From: Crocodylus rhombifer
Taxonomy: Eukaryota > Chordata > Crocodylia > Crocodylidae
NCBI GenBank assembly: GCA_038503035.1
Contig: JAVSML010024356.1
Coordinates: forward strand, 139,736-203,735
Direction: 5' to 3'
Length of the DNA stretch: 64,000 nucleotides
Part shown: positions 12,441 to 24,544 of the stretch, piece by piece
Layout: each line of letters begins with the position of its first letter
Position numbering within the stretch: the stretch's first letter is position 1
Position numbers and translations under genes: made by a program
The notes under the pieces: generated by a model
What the model was told of the DNA's origin: nothing
Databases searched by the model: none
What the model saw: only the letters and a program-made list of their open reading frames with translations

Positions 12441-15400
12441 AAACTGAAAAGTAAAAACTCATGCAGACAGCTTCTTGATGGCTACCTATCCAAGTATCCT
12501 CAGACATATAAGCTCTCTCAACTAAGGGTCAGCCATGGTTTATGTTCATGAAATTAATGCAAGATCTGGTCTAAGATTGTAGCCAGTGAAGATTTGCATG
12601 TTTTACAGTAATTTCTCAATTTTTTTTTATTAAACTATTGCCTACATTGGGGAAGCCACAAGCAATGCAGAGAAAGAACATGCATCTGGAGATATGCAAT
12701 CATGGAAGGATGGCAGCATTCTATGCTTTTTAAATAATGCTTATAAGCTTCTGAAATGCATCACATTTTTCAGAGCTACAGCACATTCACTGAAATACGG
12801 TTGGAATTTTGTTTTAGGAAAGGATTAAACCAAAACAGCTATACAAATTAAGTGTTGCCAGCAACCAAGATTTTTATCATGCGATTAATATCTGGTGTTT
12901 CTCATAAAGGCTTCAGCTCTCGGGGTCAAGTGTGAATTAAAGCTATCATTTTTTGAGCACGCTTCTTGCATTAGAATAATGGCTAGAAATCTTAAATACA
13001 TAAACACTACAGCTTCAAAGAACAAAAGATAAAAATAACACATTTCTTATTAAAGTCTCATGAAATTTAAGCCATCAAATCATTTTAATGATTTCTGGAG
13101 GCCCTGGCTCATGATCTGTGAATGTTCAGGGTTGACAAAAATGAAATAGACGGTCCAATCCTGCCAAGTCTCTTTCTTGGGAGTTATCTTTACTCACACA
13201 AGTAGTCCCACAGAAATCAATGGGCCTATTTATGTGACTGAATATAATGGGCAGATTTTCCACTGCAGCTGCTCAGGAGACAGGACAGGAGATCTCAGAG
13301 GAGCCAGTTAGGGCTCTGTGATTCTCCAAGCTGTAGCATTTGTTAGAACATCATGGAAACTGCTCATACCTAAAACACTTAGAAAATGTTAAGATCCTAT
13401 GGCAATGCAGGATTTGAACAGTGGGACAGGGATGTGGTTCAGTGAGGACCTGTGACCTATGTCAGTAACTAGCTACTGCACAGTCAGCATCACCTAAAAG
13501 CCATTTGGTACTTGTCAAGTATACACAAGTATGAAGTGACTAGTCAACATCTCGCGCAGATGTGGCCACTCTGTTCTAAGTAGTGCAAGGATGAGTGCAA
13601 ACCAGAATCTGATCCTATTCATGTGAGAGTGTTAATTTTGTGCACTTTAAGCAGAATTAATGTAATCTGGAAACAAAACACAAAATAATTATGAACTTTG
13701 TTTAGTGAAGAGTTTAGGCTGAGTTAAAAATAAAATAAGACAAGACAACAGGACTCTTTCAAGACAAACTACTGTGTCAAGTAACTATATACATATACAC
13801 ACACACATATATTATACACACACTCATACACATATACATACATGCATGCAATTATGTAGCATTTTAGTAAAACGTGTAGTTTCTATTTTAAACTGTGGCT
13901 TTTTAAAAACTTCTGTAAGTGTTACTAAGCCAAACGAGACTGATTAATATTTTTAAAAGGGAATGTGGTCAGTAGTCAGTCATAAACCACATATATTTAG
14001 CGCATATGTACGGGTATATAAATAAAAGTAAAAACTAATTAAAAAAAAAAACATTTTAGCAAATATTCAGTAAGCTCAGCAATGGGAACATCTCATGGTT
14101 TAGTTGAAGCCCATCCTAGATTCATACAAATAAACCAGAAGGTTATCACATTCGCTTAGTTGGAATTCTGAAACTGAAGGAACAGTAGCTGAGGGCAATA
14201 ATTAAAAATGTCTTGGAACATTTTAACATAGAAAACTTTTTATCATCTTATTTACTGCTTCTAATTCTCCCCCTTCCTGAAATCTTTTGGGTACCTTTAT
14301 CCCTGACAGATAAATAACCCATAAAAGGATGAGCTCACTCTCTCTCTGCTCCCTCACCCCCTTTTTTCTAACACCATATCCATGCAGATGCACAATCCAG
14401 ACTGGATAAACAATGTAATGATTCCTTTTTGTCTTTTTTTTTTTTATGTTTTCCCCTTTTCCTCAATGAAACGGCTATGAGGAACAATCCCTCCTTGACC
14501 AATCTCTTCCCTGCAATACAGAAATCCAATCCAAATTAATGAGATTTCCATTTTCAAAGCAAAGGACAAACCCTCAGTCTCTTCAAGGACTATGTTAATA
14601 TCAGTCACACTACAAAAGAAAAGAAAAAGATCTGCATCAATATTTTCTTTATGTTTATTTTTCCCATAGTAGTAATTATTATGCATGCTTCCTAGTAGAA
14701 CAAAAGAACAGAAAGGGAGAGGTGAATGAGGAGGCCTTAAACAAACAGCAATACAAGCGTTCTGAAGATAAGCATGGGGCAAACAGACAATAGATTTGAA
14801 ATACATCTGGTGTACTGCATTCTACACCACAAGCATCATGATGCATATATCTGAAACTGATATTTCAGATTTTTCTTCTCCTGCCAATACAGCAGCACTA
14901 CAGATGATGTAAAAACAACCAAAAAAAATCCAGGCAAAAAACTAACTGTAAAAGAATTTCTGAGCAGTTACATACAATTTATTCTTTCCATCTTTTCCCA
15001 GAGATGTTATTAAAATGTCACGTCCATCCAACATCACATATCCTTATTTACTGAAATAACAGATTGGAAGTATGAACAGAGACTTTTCTTATAACTAAAA
15101 CCAGAAGGTTTCTTTCTCCATAGGGAAAACAGCCGGGACTCAGGAGGCTTCCCCATAATTGTACCAACTGAATCAACATCAGAAGCACCCATCACTCGAA
15201 GGTGACTTAAATATGACATTTCAGAATCTACATTAAATTTTACTATGCAATTGCTTTTAAAGCATTTAATTTTTCTCCATTTTATTGGATTTATGTATTA
15301 ACTAACCATTTGTGCATAGTGTGTTCATATTTTGTTAACTAATATCTCACACAACAACAAGGGGAAGAAGAAAAAAGTAAAAAAAGAGGAAAACATGATT

Positions 15401-15795
15401 ATGGATGAATAAAAATTGGTAGAGGACAAAGGCAGATGGAGGATCCCAAACTAGTGTGCTCTCATTTAAAAAAAGAAACTAACTGGACTCCTAATTAAGT
15501 GTTCTTTTAAATGTCAGATTGCAAAAGATTCATTTATAAACACACTAAAACAAATTATATTGACTGTAGCACAGGCTATACAAAAGACAGTAGGCTCCAT
15601 ATTTGCAAAAGAGAAATTGTTTTTAGATTAGAAGCTGGCAAATATGATACAGAGTGAAGCAAAGCAATGAAGAATTTTCAGGTTATTCAGATATGTGGTT
15701 AACCACAGGGACCACAGTTTTTCTTGTAGCTGTATTATTCAAAGCATTAGCATCTTTGACTAAAATGAAACCTACACCCTTAGGAGTATTTGTTA
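12441..15795. other. NCOA2: NCOA2 large intron, mostly unique sequence
   Basis: AT-rich intron. A short stretch near 13150-13250 (CGGTCCAATCCTGCCAAGTC, then TACTCACACAAGTAGTCCC and AATCAATGGG) resembles an old interspersed repeat common in sauropsids. A TA/CA microsatellite lies at 13787-13852. No gene recognised. Confidence 0.4.
13787..13852. repeat. TA/CA-rich microsatellite
   Basis: Impure alternating purine-pyrimidine tract (ATACATATACACACACACAT, then TATACACACACTCATACAC and CATACATGCATGC). Confidence 0.85.
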
Positions 15796-15797
15796 AC

Positions 15798-15985
15798 CCT
15801 GGGGTGGGCAACTTATGGCCTGTGGGCTGGATATAGCCCACAAAGCCCATCTGATTCAGCCCATGGACATGGGGCTTTGGTTGTGGGCATTCTCCCTGTG
15901 CTGCTGTGGGAAAAGTGGTGGCTGGGTCCTAGCACCAGCTTCCATTGGCCTCTGACCCAAACGGGGTCAATCCAGCCCAAAGTAT
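15798..15985 (+). mobile_element. hAT-like end, 'GGGGTGGGCAAC' type
   Basis: CCTGGGGTGGGCAACTTATG followed by GCCTGTGGGCTGG matches the widespread hAT terminus type with GGGCAA and TGGCC(C) motifs. A similar start occurs at 39815. No right inverted repeat was found, so the extent is approximate. Confidence 0.5.
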
Positions 15986-17400
15986 CTGAACAAAACCAAA
16001 TTTGTTTTCTTAGAAATCTATCAATTTTTCACCAGATTTATGTCAAAGAAATCATAACTTTGCTTGTAACCAATTTTATAACTGAGATGACAATTTCTGC
16101 CCTTCCCCCACGCATACAACTACCTATGATTTAGGGAAGTAATTATAAAGTGAGGTTCACGGAATACCTCACAGCACAGAGTAAAGAAACCATTAGATTA
16201 ATATGCACATTTTCTAATCAGAACTTGAGATCAGGTATTTTAGTTTAAAAAAAACAAAAAAACTATGCAATATCTCAAAAAGATTTTAGGAGGTAAAACA
16301 AGGAAAAATTATGCATCTGCACTGAACTAAAATTAGAAAAGCTGCCATATGGCTCTGTGAAGCCAGCAGCACATTCTTATTCATTAGGAAGCATTCTGCT
16401 AACATAAAAACACAAGGCCTTCCTGTGCTCTCCAAATGTGTTTATCTTTTCAACATTAATGTACTATATATCATCAGGCTGCTGAAATCTCCTGCAGTGC
16501 ATATTAAAAAAGCACAGCTGCACTTTTTCTCAGCACGTTTACTCACTGTGAGGAGTCTAAGAGCAATGCTTTGCCTCTAGTCCCTTCCTGACACACAGCC
16601 CTCTTGTTAGCAAATCATCGTTCTCCTTTAGCATGAAGAAACAGGCTGATAGCCCAATCTCAGCACAACCATAATATCAGACTTCTGGTTCCTCCCCAGC
16701 CCCCACTTAAATATTGAGAACGCAAAAGATTTTGTTTCACTTTTACCACTGGTGATCTATGATGACTTTAAAACAGCATATGACACAGACTTAGTTAACA
16801 GAAGTTTGAAAGCTGTAACTTAATTATTCACCAGAGAGCAGTGACAACACTTTGCATATAACACTGAATACCATATTCTTTTCAGAATTTCCATCCTACA
16901 ATTGGCTTGATTAGCTTTTTTCCCCCCTCATACTGGGCAGAGCATTTCCTATAAGTATTAGCAACATAATACATCTTTCCTTCCCACAAATATACAAAAT
17001 GTAACTATAATTTCATGCATTCTTTCAAATTTTGGAAAATTTCTCATTTTAGAAAATGAAATTATATAATGTAGGGTTTCAAACTTTCTGACACTCCCTG
17101 AAAATGTAATTTTGCATTTGAAAGCTTGCTATATTTTTGGACATCATAACGTAACTGTTAAACATCAATACAGCTTTCCTAGTTGCATTATCCTGAATCC
17201 TCACCATGGTGCAGTTTTTTGCTTTGTTTTGATCTACTCAGCATTAGTTTCCTCTCCACATATACAACTGCATGATGATACCATATCCTTGGGTACAATC
17301 TGTACCCTCCTGACAAAATGTGGCCCACCAGTAAGAGCCCCTGGGGCCCATCCTCTGCTCTGGGCCCTCTCTGCTCTGTCTGTGCTGCCCCGGTGCCATT
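15986..17400. other. NCOA2: NCOA2 large intron, no feature seen
   Basis: AT-rich intron sequence without a recognised repeat boundary, exon or RNA gene. The last 90 bases (CTCTGCTCTGGGCCCTCT and neighbours) are GC-rich and may belong to the adjoining element. Confidence 0.4.
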
Positions 17401-17509
17401 CTGCTGGGATCATTTGACCCCAGCAAACTTCCTGCCCCTTGGGCAAGGGATGGACCCTATGATCTTGCGAGGTCCCTTCCAACCCTAATGTCTGTGAAAT
17501 CTATGAAAA
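17401..17509 (+). mobile_element. CR1 3' UTR fragment
   Basis: This is a CR1 tail only: TGCTGGGATCATTTGACCCC, AGCAAACTTCCTGCCCCTTG, then CGAGGTCCCTTCCAACCCTA and terminal ATGAAATCTATGAAA-type repeats. It is severely 5'-truncated and antisense to NCOA2. Confidence 0.85.
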
Positions 17510-17749
17510 AGGTTAAAGTGGAAGTGTAGATGGAGACAAAAGTTAAGGAAGATTAAATGAAACTCACCAAGAATGAAATCCAAGCCAAAGCTGGGGTAAT
17601 GTAATAGACACACTGGGTCTGTCAAAGGTAGCTTGGGCTGTAAACTAGAAATTCAAATCCCAGAATTTCATCTCCTCCTCTGCCTCAGAATGAGGAATGA
17701 AGAAGAGATGCATTCTCCAACCCAAACCCAAAAATCTTCAGTGACCAAG

Positions 17750-18810
17750 TGGGTGGCAAATTGGCTTAAGGGTCACACCCAGAGAGAGTGGTGGTGGATG
17801 GGTTGATATTGACTTGGAAAGATGGGGACAGTGGAGATCCACAAGGCTTGGTCCTTGTATCGGTGCTATTCAATGTCTTCATCAGTGATTTGGATGAGGG
17901 CATGGAAAGCACCCTGTCTAAGTTCGCAGATGATACCAAATTATGGGGCAAAGTTAACATGCTAGAGGATATGGAATGGATCCAGGTGGATCTGAACAGG
18001 TTGGAAAAATGGGCAGAACAAAATAGGATGGAGTTCAACAAAGACAAGTGCAAAGTACTGCACCTGGACAAAAAGAACCACACACACACTTACAGCTTGG
18101 GGTATGACCTTCTCAGCAGCACACTTACAGCTTGGGGCACGACCTTCTCAGCCATAGTTGACTCCAAGATGAACACGAGTCGTCAATGTGACGAAGTGAT
18201 CAAGAAGGCTAACCACACTTTATCACGTATTAACAGATGCATGACAAAAAGGTCCAGGGACGCGATGCTTCCCCTCTATACGGCACTGGTCACACTGCAG
18301 TTGGAGTACTGTGTCCAGTTTTGGGTGCCACACTTCAAGAGGGATGCAGAGAATCTTGCGAGGGCTCAGAGGAGGCCACTTGTATGGTCAGAGGCCTGCA
18401 GGCAAGGCCCCACGAGGGACCTAGATCTCTTCAGCCTTCACAAAAGAAGGCTGAGAGGTGATCTTGTGGCTGCCTGTAAATTCATCAGGAGAGGGCAACA
18501 GGGAATAGGAGATGCTCTATTTACTAGGGCACTTCTAGAATAACTAGGAACAATGGCCACAAATTGCTGGAGAGCAGATTTAGGTTGGGCATTAGAAAGA
18601 ACTTCTCTACAGCAAGGGCTGGCAGAATCTGGAATGGGCTTTCAAGGGAGGTGGTGCTCTCCCTTACCTTGGGGGTCTTCAAGAGGAGACTGGAAAAGCA
18701 CCTGGCTGGGGTCGTCTGACCCCAGAGCTCTTTCCTGCCCAGGGCAGGGGGTCAAACTCAATGACCTACTGAGATCCCTTGCAACCCTAATAGCAATGAA
18801 TCTATGAAAA
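17750..18810 (+). mobile_element. CR1 LINE, 5'-truncated, with reverse transcriptase remnant
   Basis: An almost continuous 251-codon frame (17788-18543) covers the RT palm and thumb: LVSVLFNVFISDLDEG, the FADDTKLWG catalytic motif, [38 protein letters not shown] and KRRLRGDLVAACKFI. CR1 3' UTR follows, ending near TGAATCTATGAAA. The copy has lost all sequence before the palm, and the usual SGVPQGS motif is altered (SGDPQGL). It contains a 35-bp tandem duplication at 18086-18155. Confidence 0.92.
18086..18155 (+). repeat. 35-bp tandem duplication inside CR1
   Basis: ACACTTACAGCTTGGGGTAT (18086 on) and ACACTTACAGCTTGGGGCAC (18121 on) start two adjacent 35-bp units, both continuing GACCTTCTCAGC. 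In related copies this segment occurs once. Confidence 0.9.
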
Positions 18811-19229
18811 CCTGAACTATTTCCCATTAAAAAGAAAAGCAACAACAGTAATTTCTTCTCCTGTCAGGTCATCAATAATGTCTTTATCAATAAAGGCACA
18901 GAAGGTCTACTGGCCTTATCTGTCAATGAAACCACTGTAGTTGAAAATCAATGGTATGGGACCAAGTTAGTCAGAAAACACTTCTCATCCTATGCTCAGT
19001 TGTGAACAGTGGTAATCCTTGAGGCTAGCTTCTATATGGGAGAGCATTCATTATGAAGACCCCTGGAATCTGGAATTAATTTCCTCCCTTGGTCCACAAT
19101 AGTCTGCATTTTTTACCTCTGGAATATCCTGCAATGCCCATTGTTTTTCCTCAGGGAACTGGGAAGGGAAGATAAGGAGGGATAGCAGGGGATAATTTTA
19201 TTATTATAGAATTATTATATAGTACTTGA
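18811..19229. other. NCOA2: NCOA2 large intron, no feature seen
   Basis: Intron sequence between a CR1 copy and an inverted-repeat element. Nothing recognised. Confidence 0.4.
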
Positions 19230-19790
19230 TTGTTTATTGAGGTGCCTGAGCAGCTTCAATGCATGCTGAGTAAAACATGCTTTTTATTACACTGTACTCC
19301 ATTTAACTGCATAGCCTGAAGATCCAAAATAGGCTATGCACTTACACAGAATGTGCATTCATCAGAACTTAACGTAAACTTTATGTAAATGCTCATAAGG
19401 TATGAAATAATCCATCTGAACCAGTGCTGTGGTATCAGCAGACCTGAAACTGATTAGCTCCCCCCATTTTCAAAGTTCCTAATAGCAGCTCTGAAACTTG
19501 CTGTCAAAAGCTTTGAAAAATGGCAAGGGTTAGTCAGTATCAGGGCTGGGAGCTAGTTAGTTTTAGGGCTGTTATTTCCTGTCATTTTCAAGGCTCCTAA
19601 TAGCTACCCTGAAAGTGACTAGCTTCTATCAATTTCAACATGTGCAACAGCACCCTTTGACAGCTGCTTCCTCTTCACTATTTCTGGCACCAATTATTAT
19701 GCAGTTAAACAGAGTACAGTCACATGATAACACTTCAGAGCAGCACCAAAATATGCTACGTATCTAAGTGGTTTGTGCACCTATCCTATA
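19230..19790. mobile_element. Inverted-repeat MITE-like element with internal duplication
   Basis: ACTGTACTCCATTTAACTGC plus ATA at 19291-19313 reappears inverted at 19698-19720 (21 of 23 bases). Between them, a 32-bp direct repeat lies at 19467-19498 and 19585-19616 (TTTTCAAAGTTCCTAATAGC versus TTTTCAAGGCTCCTAATAGC). A small hairpin is formed by CCATTTTCAAAG (19464-19475) and CTTTGAAAAATGG (19511-19523). Outer boundaries are approximate and no target duplication was identified. Confidence 0.6.
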
Positions 19791-21569
19791 TGCAGATAAC
19801 TACTGCCTGTTGTAATGTAAACAATAGGAAAAATATTGGGACTGGCATCCTATTATGCTGGTAAGCATATTCTGTGCTTATCCAATATACGTATTATACT
19901 GGTGTACATCATATTATAAGTTATTATTATATAAGAGCACTCAGGTTGCCCCCTGGAGTTTTACAAGTCAAAAGAACACATTAAAAATGCAAATCAACAT
20001 TTTTGCTTTTACAGGCCCCTAACCTCATTTGGGACACTATGAACTCAAAGATCAGTCCTGCAGCTAAGTATGGGGTTGGTTATGTTGAGAAGTAAGAGTA
20101 GGAAACAAAAAACAAAAGCCTAAAATCATCACTAAGGATGATAACAGCATGGGGCAATTTCTACCCAAAGATCTGTTTCCAGAAAAATGCAGAGAACTTG
20201 GAGTTTTTCATGACCACGTGAAATCACAGAAGCCAAGCATTTTCCTGGTCCAGAATCCAAATTTGCTTTTGCCATTGCATAACAGCATTTAGAATAAAAT
20301 GTTTCCCTTGTCAAAGGTAACCAGGGGAAATATTTTAAGAAGTTGCTTTTTTTTTTTTAACAAAATAAATGTTGGCACAATACTGTATTTGTAGGAGTTT
20401 GTGCCTAGAATTCAGGATATTTGAGATGTTTTAAGTACCTTGCAAGGGTCCTCAAATCAGGGACTTAGATATCTAAAGGGATCAAATGCAGGCACTAGTA
20501 ACTGAAAGCACAGTTATTTGCACCCTCTGTTCTGAGACTACAAAAAGGAAAGCTGCTGGAGACTGATCAAAATGAAACAAAAAACAGGCATTCATACCTT
20601 GCATAGAGTTGCCTTGAATTTACTTTGTCACTGATTAACCCTTCTATAAATAAAATTCAAAGCATCAGAGGCAAGAACTTAGATTTAGAAGACATTTTAT
20701 TTCTGCTAGTAAGAATCATTGAGACAGAACTTCAAAACCCTCACTATATAAACTGATTACCTTTACGTAGCGTGACCATAGGAAATCCAGGACATAGGGT
20801 CACCCTACCTTTACATAACAACAAAATATTATCTATCTATCACTGGTAACTTAAAATCTGTTCTATTTACTTGGCTTTGTTTCAACAAAATTTAATAAAA
20901 GTGCCAAAGTAATTGACCTTTGCTCTGATGCACTAGAAACAAATATTTGGCATCCCTTAGCCTAAAAATGTAATTATTTTCCTTGGTATGCACTGCCTTG
21001 AGACAGAAAACTATAGCTGTATTTTTTGGCATTTGTAATTTTCTAAGAGTCAGGTACTTGTATAATGAACAATCTAATCTTGCTTTTATAACACATCTTG
21101 AAAAGTAGTACTAAGATGAATGTCCAAATGGGAACAGCCCATAGGTCTATGTGTTTGGCTGAGATGGTATTTTCAATGATATAATACAGCAGGATCTGAT
21201 AATTTTTTCAAAACTAGGCTCTGACACTATCCCAAGAACAAAGCCTGACCTTCAGGAAGTCAAGAGCTCTCCAATTAGTTCTCTGGAACATAACAACCCA
21301 GAAGAGTTTTGAAAATAGAGATGTGAAGGTCTTTAGACTAGAGTTCACAGATCCAACTACCAAGCTATTTAAACATACAGGTTTCTTAAACTTGGGCCAT
21401 GAAAACATAGTCTGAAGGAACATCAGTGCAACAAGACTCTTCAGGTCTCCACTCCTCCACACAAAAGTGAACATTAGGATAAAACATCATTCCATTTCTT
21501 TAAGCATCATTTTAACAGGATTTTAAAAAAATTCAAAAACACTGTAGATAAACATACGACACACTAGGT
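19791..21569. other. NCOA2: NCOA2 large intron, no feature seen
   Basis: AT-rich intron with no recognised repeat boundary, exon or RNA gene. Confidence 0.4.
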
Positions 21570-22327
21570 CAGGGGTCGGCAACCCCCAGCACACCATGTC
21601 AGAGCATGGCACACAAGGCCGTTTTGTTTGGCATGCCACAGCTGGCTCGGGCTCTGGGCAGCTGCCACCAGCCACAGAGCCTGGGCTGTTCGTAGTAGGC
21701 AGCTAAAAGGCTTCAAGCAGCCTGGGTTCTATGGCAGTGGTGACTGCATGTGTACTGGGAGGATGGTGGGCAGGGGCCTGGGGCAGCACAACCCTGTCCC
21801 CTCCTCTGCTGTCTGCCTGGAGGCATGCATGCAGTCGCTGCTACCATGGAGGTGGTGCCAGTGCTCCAGATCCTGGTGCAGATGTTTGCACCCTGCCCAC
21901 CACTTGCTGCAGCTGCCTAGAGTCTGCACCGGCTGTGGCAGGCAGCTTAGGGGCTGCAAACAGACACACTGGGCTTTGAAGCCCTCCTACTGGTGGCATG
22001 GAGCTGGTGCCAGACCCAGTGCAGCTGTTTGCAGCCTCCCAGCTGCCTGTCACATGTAGCCTGGACTCTGAGCAGCTGTAGTAGGCGGTGAGCAGGATGC
22101 AAACAGCTGCACCAGGCTCTGGAGCCCTGAAACCAGCTCCATGCCAGCAGCAACTACATGGGCCCCTCCCCTGACATTTGCCTGGAGGTGCACATGTAGC
22201 CACCACCAGCAACAAGGATAAGGCCCCTCGTGGCTCCCTTGCAGTCTGCACCTGGCATGCCAAGTTGAGATGTAGATCAGGGTTGGGGTGTTTTTGGTAC
22301 TCTGGCCAAAAACATTGCCAAACCCTG
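21570..22327. mobile_element. Non-autonomous hAT element, 758 bp, perfect 8-bp target duplication
   Basis: The ends are CAGGGGTCGGCAACCCCC at 21570 and, inverted from 22327, CAGGGTTTGGCAATGTTT. Flanks 21562-21569 and 22328-22335 are both CACTAGGT, a perfect 8-bp target-site duplication as expected of hAT insertions. The interior is GC-rich and built of inverted segments (GCTGGTGCCAGACCCAGTGC versus GCACCAGGCTCTGGAGCC). It produces several overlapping frames on both strands that have no transposase similarity. Confidence 0.88.
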
Positions 22328-22335
22328 CACTAGGT

Positions 22336-23853
22336 CATGAGCAATGATACACAAGATTTCCTCTGTGACTGTTACAAGCAGAACACTTTGGCGTGCAAAT
22401 CGTTCAATAGATCTGACATGGTTAATCAAAAAAAGACATTATGCTGCATGGGCTCCCTAAAATGCACATGAGATGGACAAACAAAGAGAGAGAGAAATAC
22501 CAGCAATGATTTACAGCCCAGGCTGGAAAGTAGAGGATTGAAGATGACTGAGGAAGAAGCGAAACAAGGTTAATCAAGGTGTTCCTGCCAAGGAAACATC
22601 ATTGCTACCACCCCCAAAAAAGTACCTGTTAGACTTTGGCATAATCGCTAAATGATAAATTTTAATGCACAGGCCCCATGATGCTTCAGGTAAGAGCATT
22701 TTTATATTGTAACCACAGTTACTGTGCTCTACGTCATCCAGTAATTTTTAAAGAATGAAATGTCTACTGTAGGCTATTAACATAGTATTCTGACATATGA
22801 CTTGAAATGGAAATACATTTCACAATGTAAAACTTCTGTTTATATCTGGCTGCTAAGAAGCACACCCAGACAAAGATTCTTTAATCTTCACAGATGTCCA
22901 AATATATTCATGTGTCCTGTCAGACTTTAAATGACTGCTGCTGAAGCAGATGGGTATAAATGGGTACCTCCTGCAACAGCTATTACCTTGGTTACCACGT
23001 AAAATTAGGTGCAATAGTTTCCAGTGTTCTTGTACAAAGTGATGAAGTAGTTTTCTTTGGCTTTAGTCACTACTTGAATGGCAGAATCCTTCAGGCATTG
23101 CACAAACAGAAAAACAGTGAAAACCAAAGAGCTCTGCTTTATCTATTTCCTTAGGGTCCTTTATCATCTTTCCTGTGACAGGAAAGCTCAACCTGCCTTG
23201 AAAATGAACAGCACACCCACACTTAAAGAACTATGGAAGAGCTCTTTTAATCACTGCTGACCGAGGGCTAGACCTGCAAAAGGTCTCAGACTTTGAGACA
23301 CTGAACTCACGATGTGTAACTCTCATACTTGACTCACAGAATTGAAGTCACTTGCCCTGAGCTCCTTACAGAGTTCATGGAATGGGATTCACAATAGCCA
23401 GCAAGTGGAGACCTGCCAAAGCTAGTCAAGGGGAAGTATGGAATAGAAGGACATGTCTTAAATCCTGCCACTCTCAGGGGTTTAAGCAACTAACTCTGAG
23501 CTGCAGAGAGGCACCTGTCAGACTTGGATTCACAACTGGAAACCTTCGCTTTGAGCAAGACCTCAAGTTATTCCCTTTGAAACTGGAGTAGAGATCATTT
23601 TTCTTTTAGTCCACTAAGAGGGGTGGTGGTGGTGCACTTTTGTAAAATAATTAGTGGTTACAGCACTTCAGAGAGAACATGGAAGACTGGATACAGTGCC
23701 TCCTCTGTCTAAGCGGCGTTCAGCTCTTACTATAAGCAACTAAAGGTAAGCTGTTTAGGGATGAGGATGCTCAACACCCCTTCTTTTGAAATAAAAGATA
23801 CCTGTTTCAGTAGGATACAGGAGGGAACCCGATTGTAAACTCAGTGACTAGGG
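22336..23853. other. NCOA2: NCOA2 large intron, no feature seen
   Basis: Intron between two hAT elements. Nothing recognised. Confidence 0.4.
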
Positions 23854-24445
23854 CAGTGATTCTCAACTAAGGTAGCTCAGGGATCCTTAAGAGTGATGTG
23901 AAGTGCCACACAATATTAGCATTACTGGTGCGCAAATACTTACATGTCATTCACAAGATAAACACAGAGGCTGCATTCCCGCAAGGGAATATGCATTTCC
24001 CTGGGGGCTGACGCATATATTTGTGCCAGCACACAAATTTCAGGTGGTGGATGCTGCCACCACATGTGCCACCCAACTTTTCTTTAGCGCAGTTTTTTTT
24101 GGACACTGGGAGATCTCAGTGTCAAAACACCCACTATGCTGCAAATTAGCAGGATAGCAAATGTGTGCATGTGTGGCACATGTGGTTTGTGGCAACACAG
24201 ATGGGTTTGTGGTGCTATAAGCCACGGAAACATGCTTGTCTGGACACATGAAGAGGTTTCAAATAGGAATTACACTGTGTTAAACATTTTGCCCTGTTGT
24301 GGTCCAAGTTTTTTGCAACCAAAAAATGGCTTTATTTTTTCTCATAGTCAAAAAATGAGTGAAATTAGTTTTTCAAATGGGGTGCCACTAAATTTTGAGA
24401 AGTTATGGAGCTATGCATTGAGTCTAAAAAGTTCGAGAATCACTA
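23854..24445. mobile_element. Non-autonomous hAT element, 592 bp, 8-bp target duplication
   Basis: The ends are CAGTGATTCTCAACTAAGG at 23854 and, inverted from 24445, TAGTGATTCTCGAAC. The flanking octamers are GACTAGGG (23846-23853) and GATTAGGG (24446-24453), matching at 7 of 8. The same family occurs at 55970-56182, sharing ATTCACAAGATAAAC, TTTCAAATAGGAATT and CCTGTTGTGGTCC. This copy has 286 extra bases (23970-24255) between those shared parts. Confidence 0.88.
23970..24255. mobile_element. Extra segment inside hAT copy, probable nested insertion
   Basis: The related copy at 55970 runs directly from AAACCCAGAG to ATTTCAAATAGG. Here 286 bases intervene, flanked by AGAG on both sides (23966-23969 and 24252-24255). 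No clear inverted ends are visible. It could instead be ancestral sequence deleted from the shorter copy. Confidence 0.5.
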
Positions 24446-24544
24446 GATTAGGGCCAGTCACCTCAGGGGGAGACCTGGATTCTCATCTTTGCACCGAGGA
24501 CTCAAAATCCAGGGTTCTTGTCTCAAGCAAGTGTCCTACTTATT

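Noticed and set aside
17788..18543. 251-codon frame as a possible host gene
   Set aside because: It is a CR1 reverse transcriptase fragment (FADDTKLWG motif and thumb) truncated at its 5' end.
21628..22263. Overlapping 143- and 140-codon frames on opposite strands
   Set aside because: They are by-products of the GC-rich interior of a hAT element with firm boundaries at 21570 and 22327.
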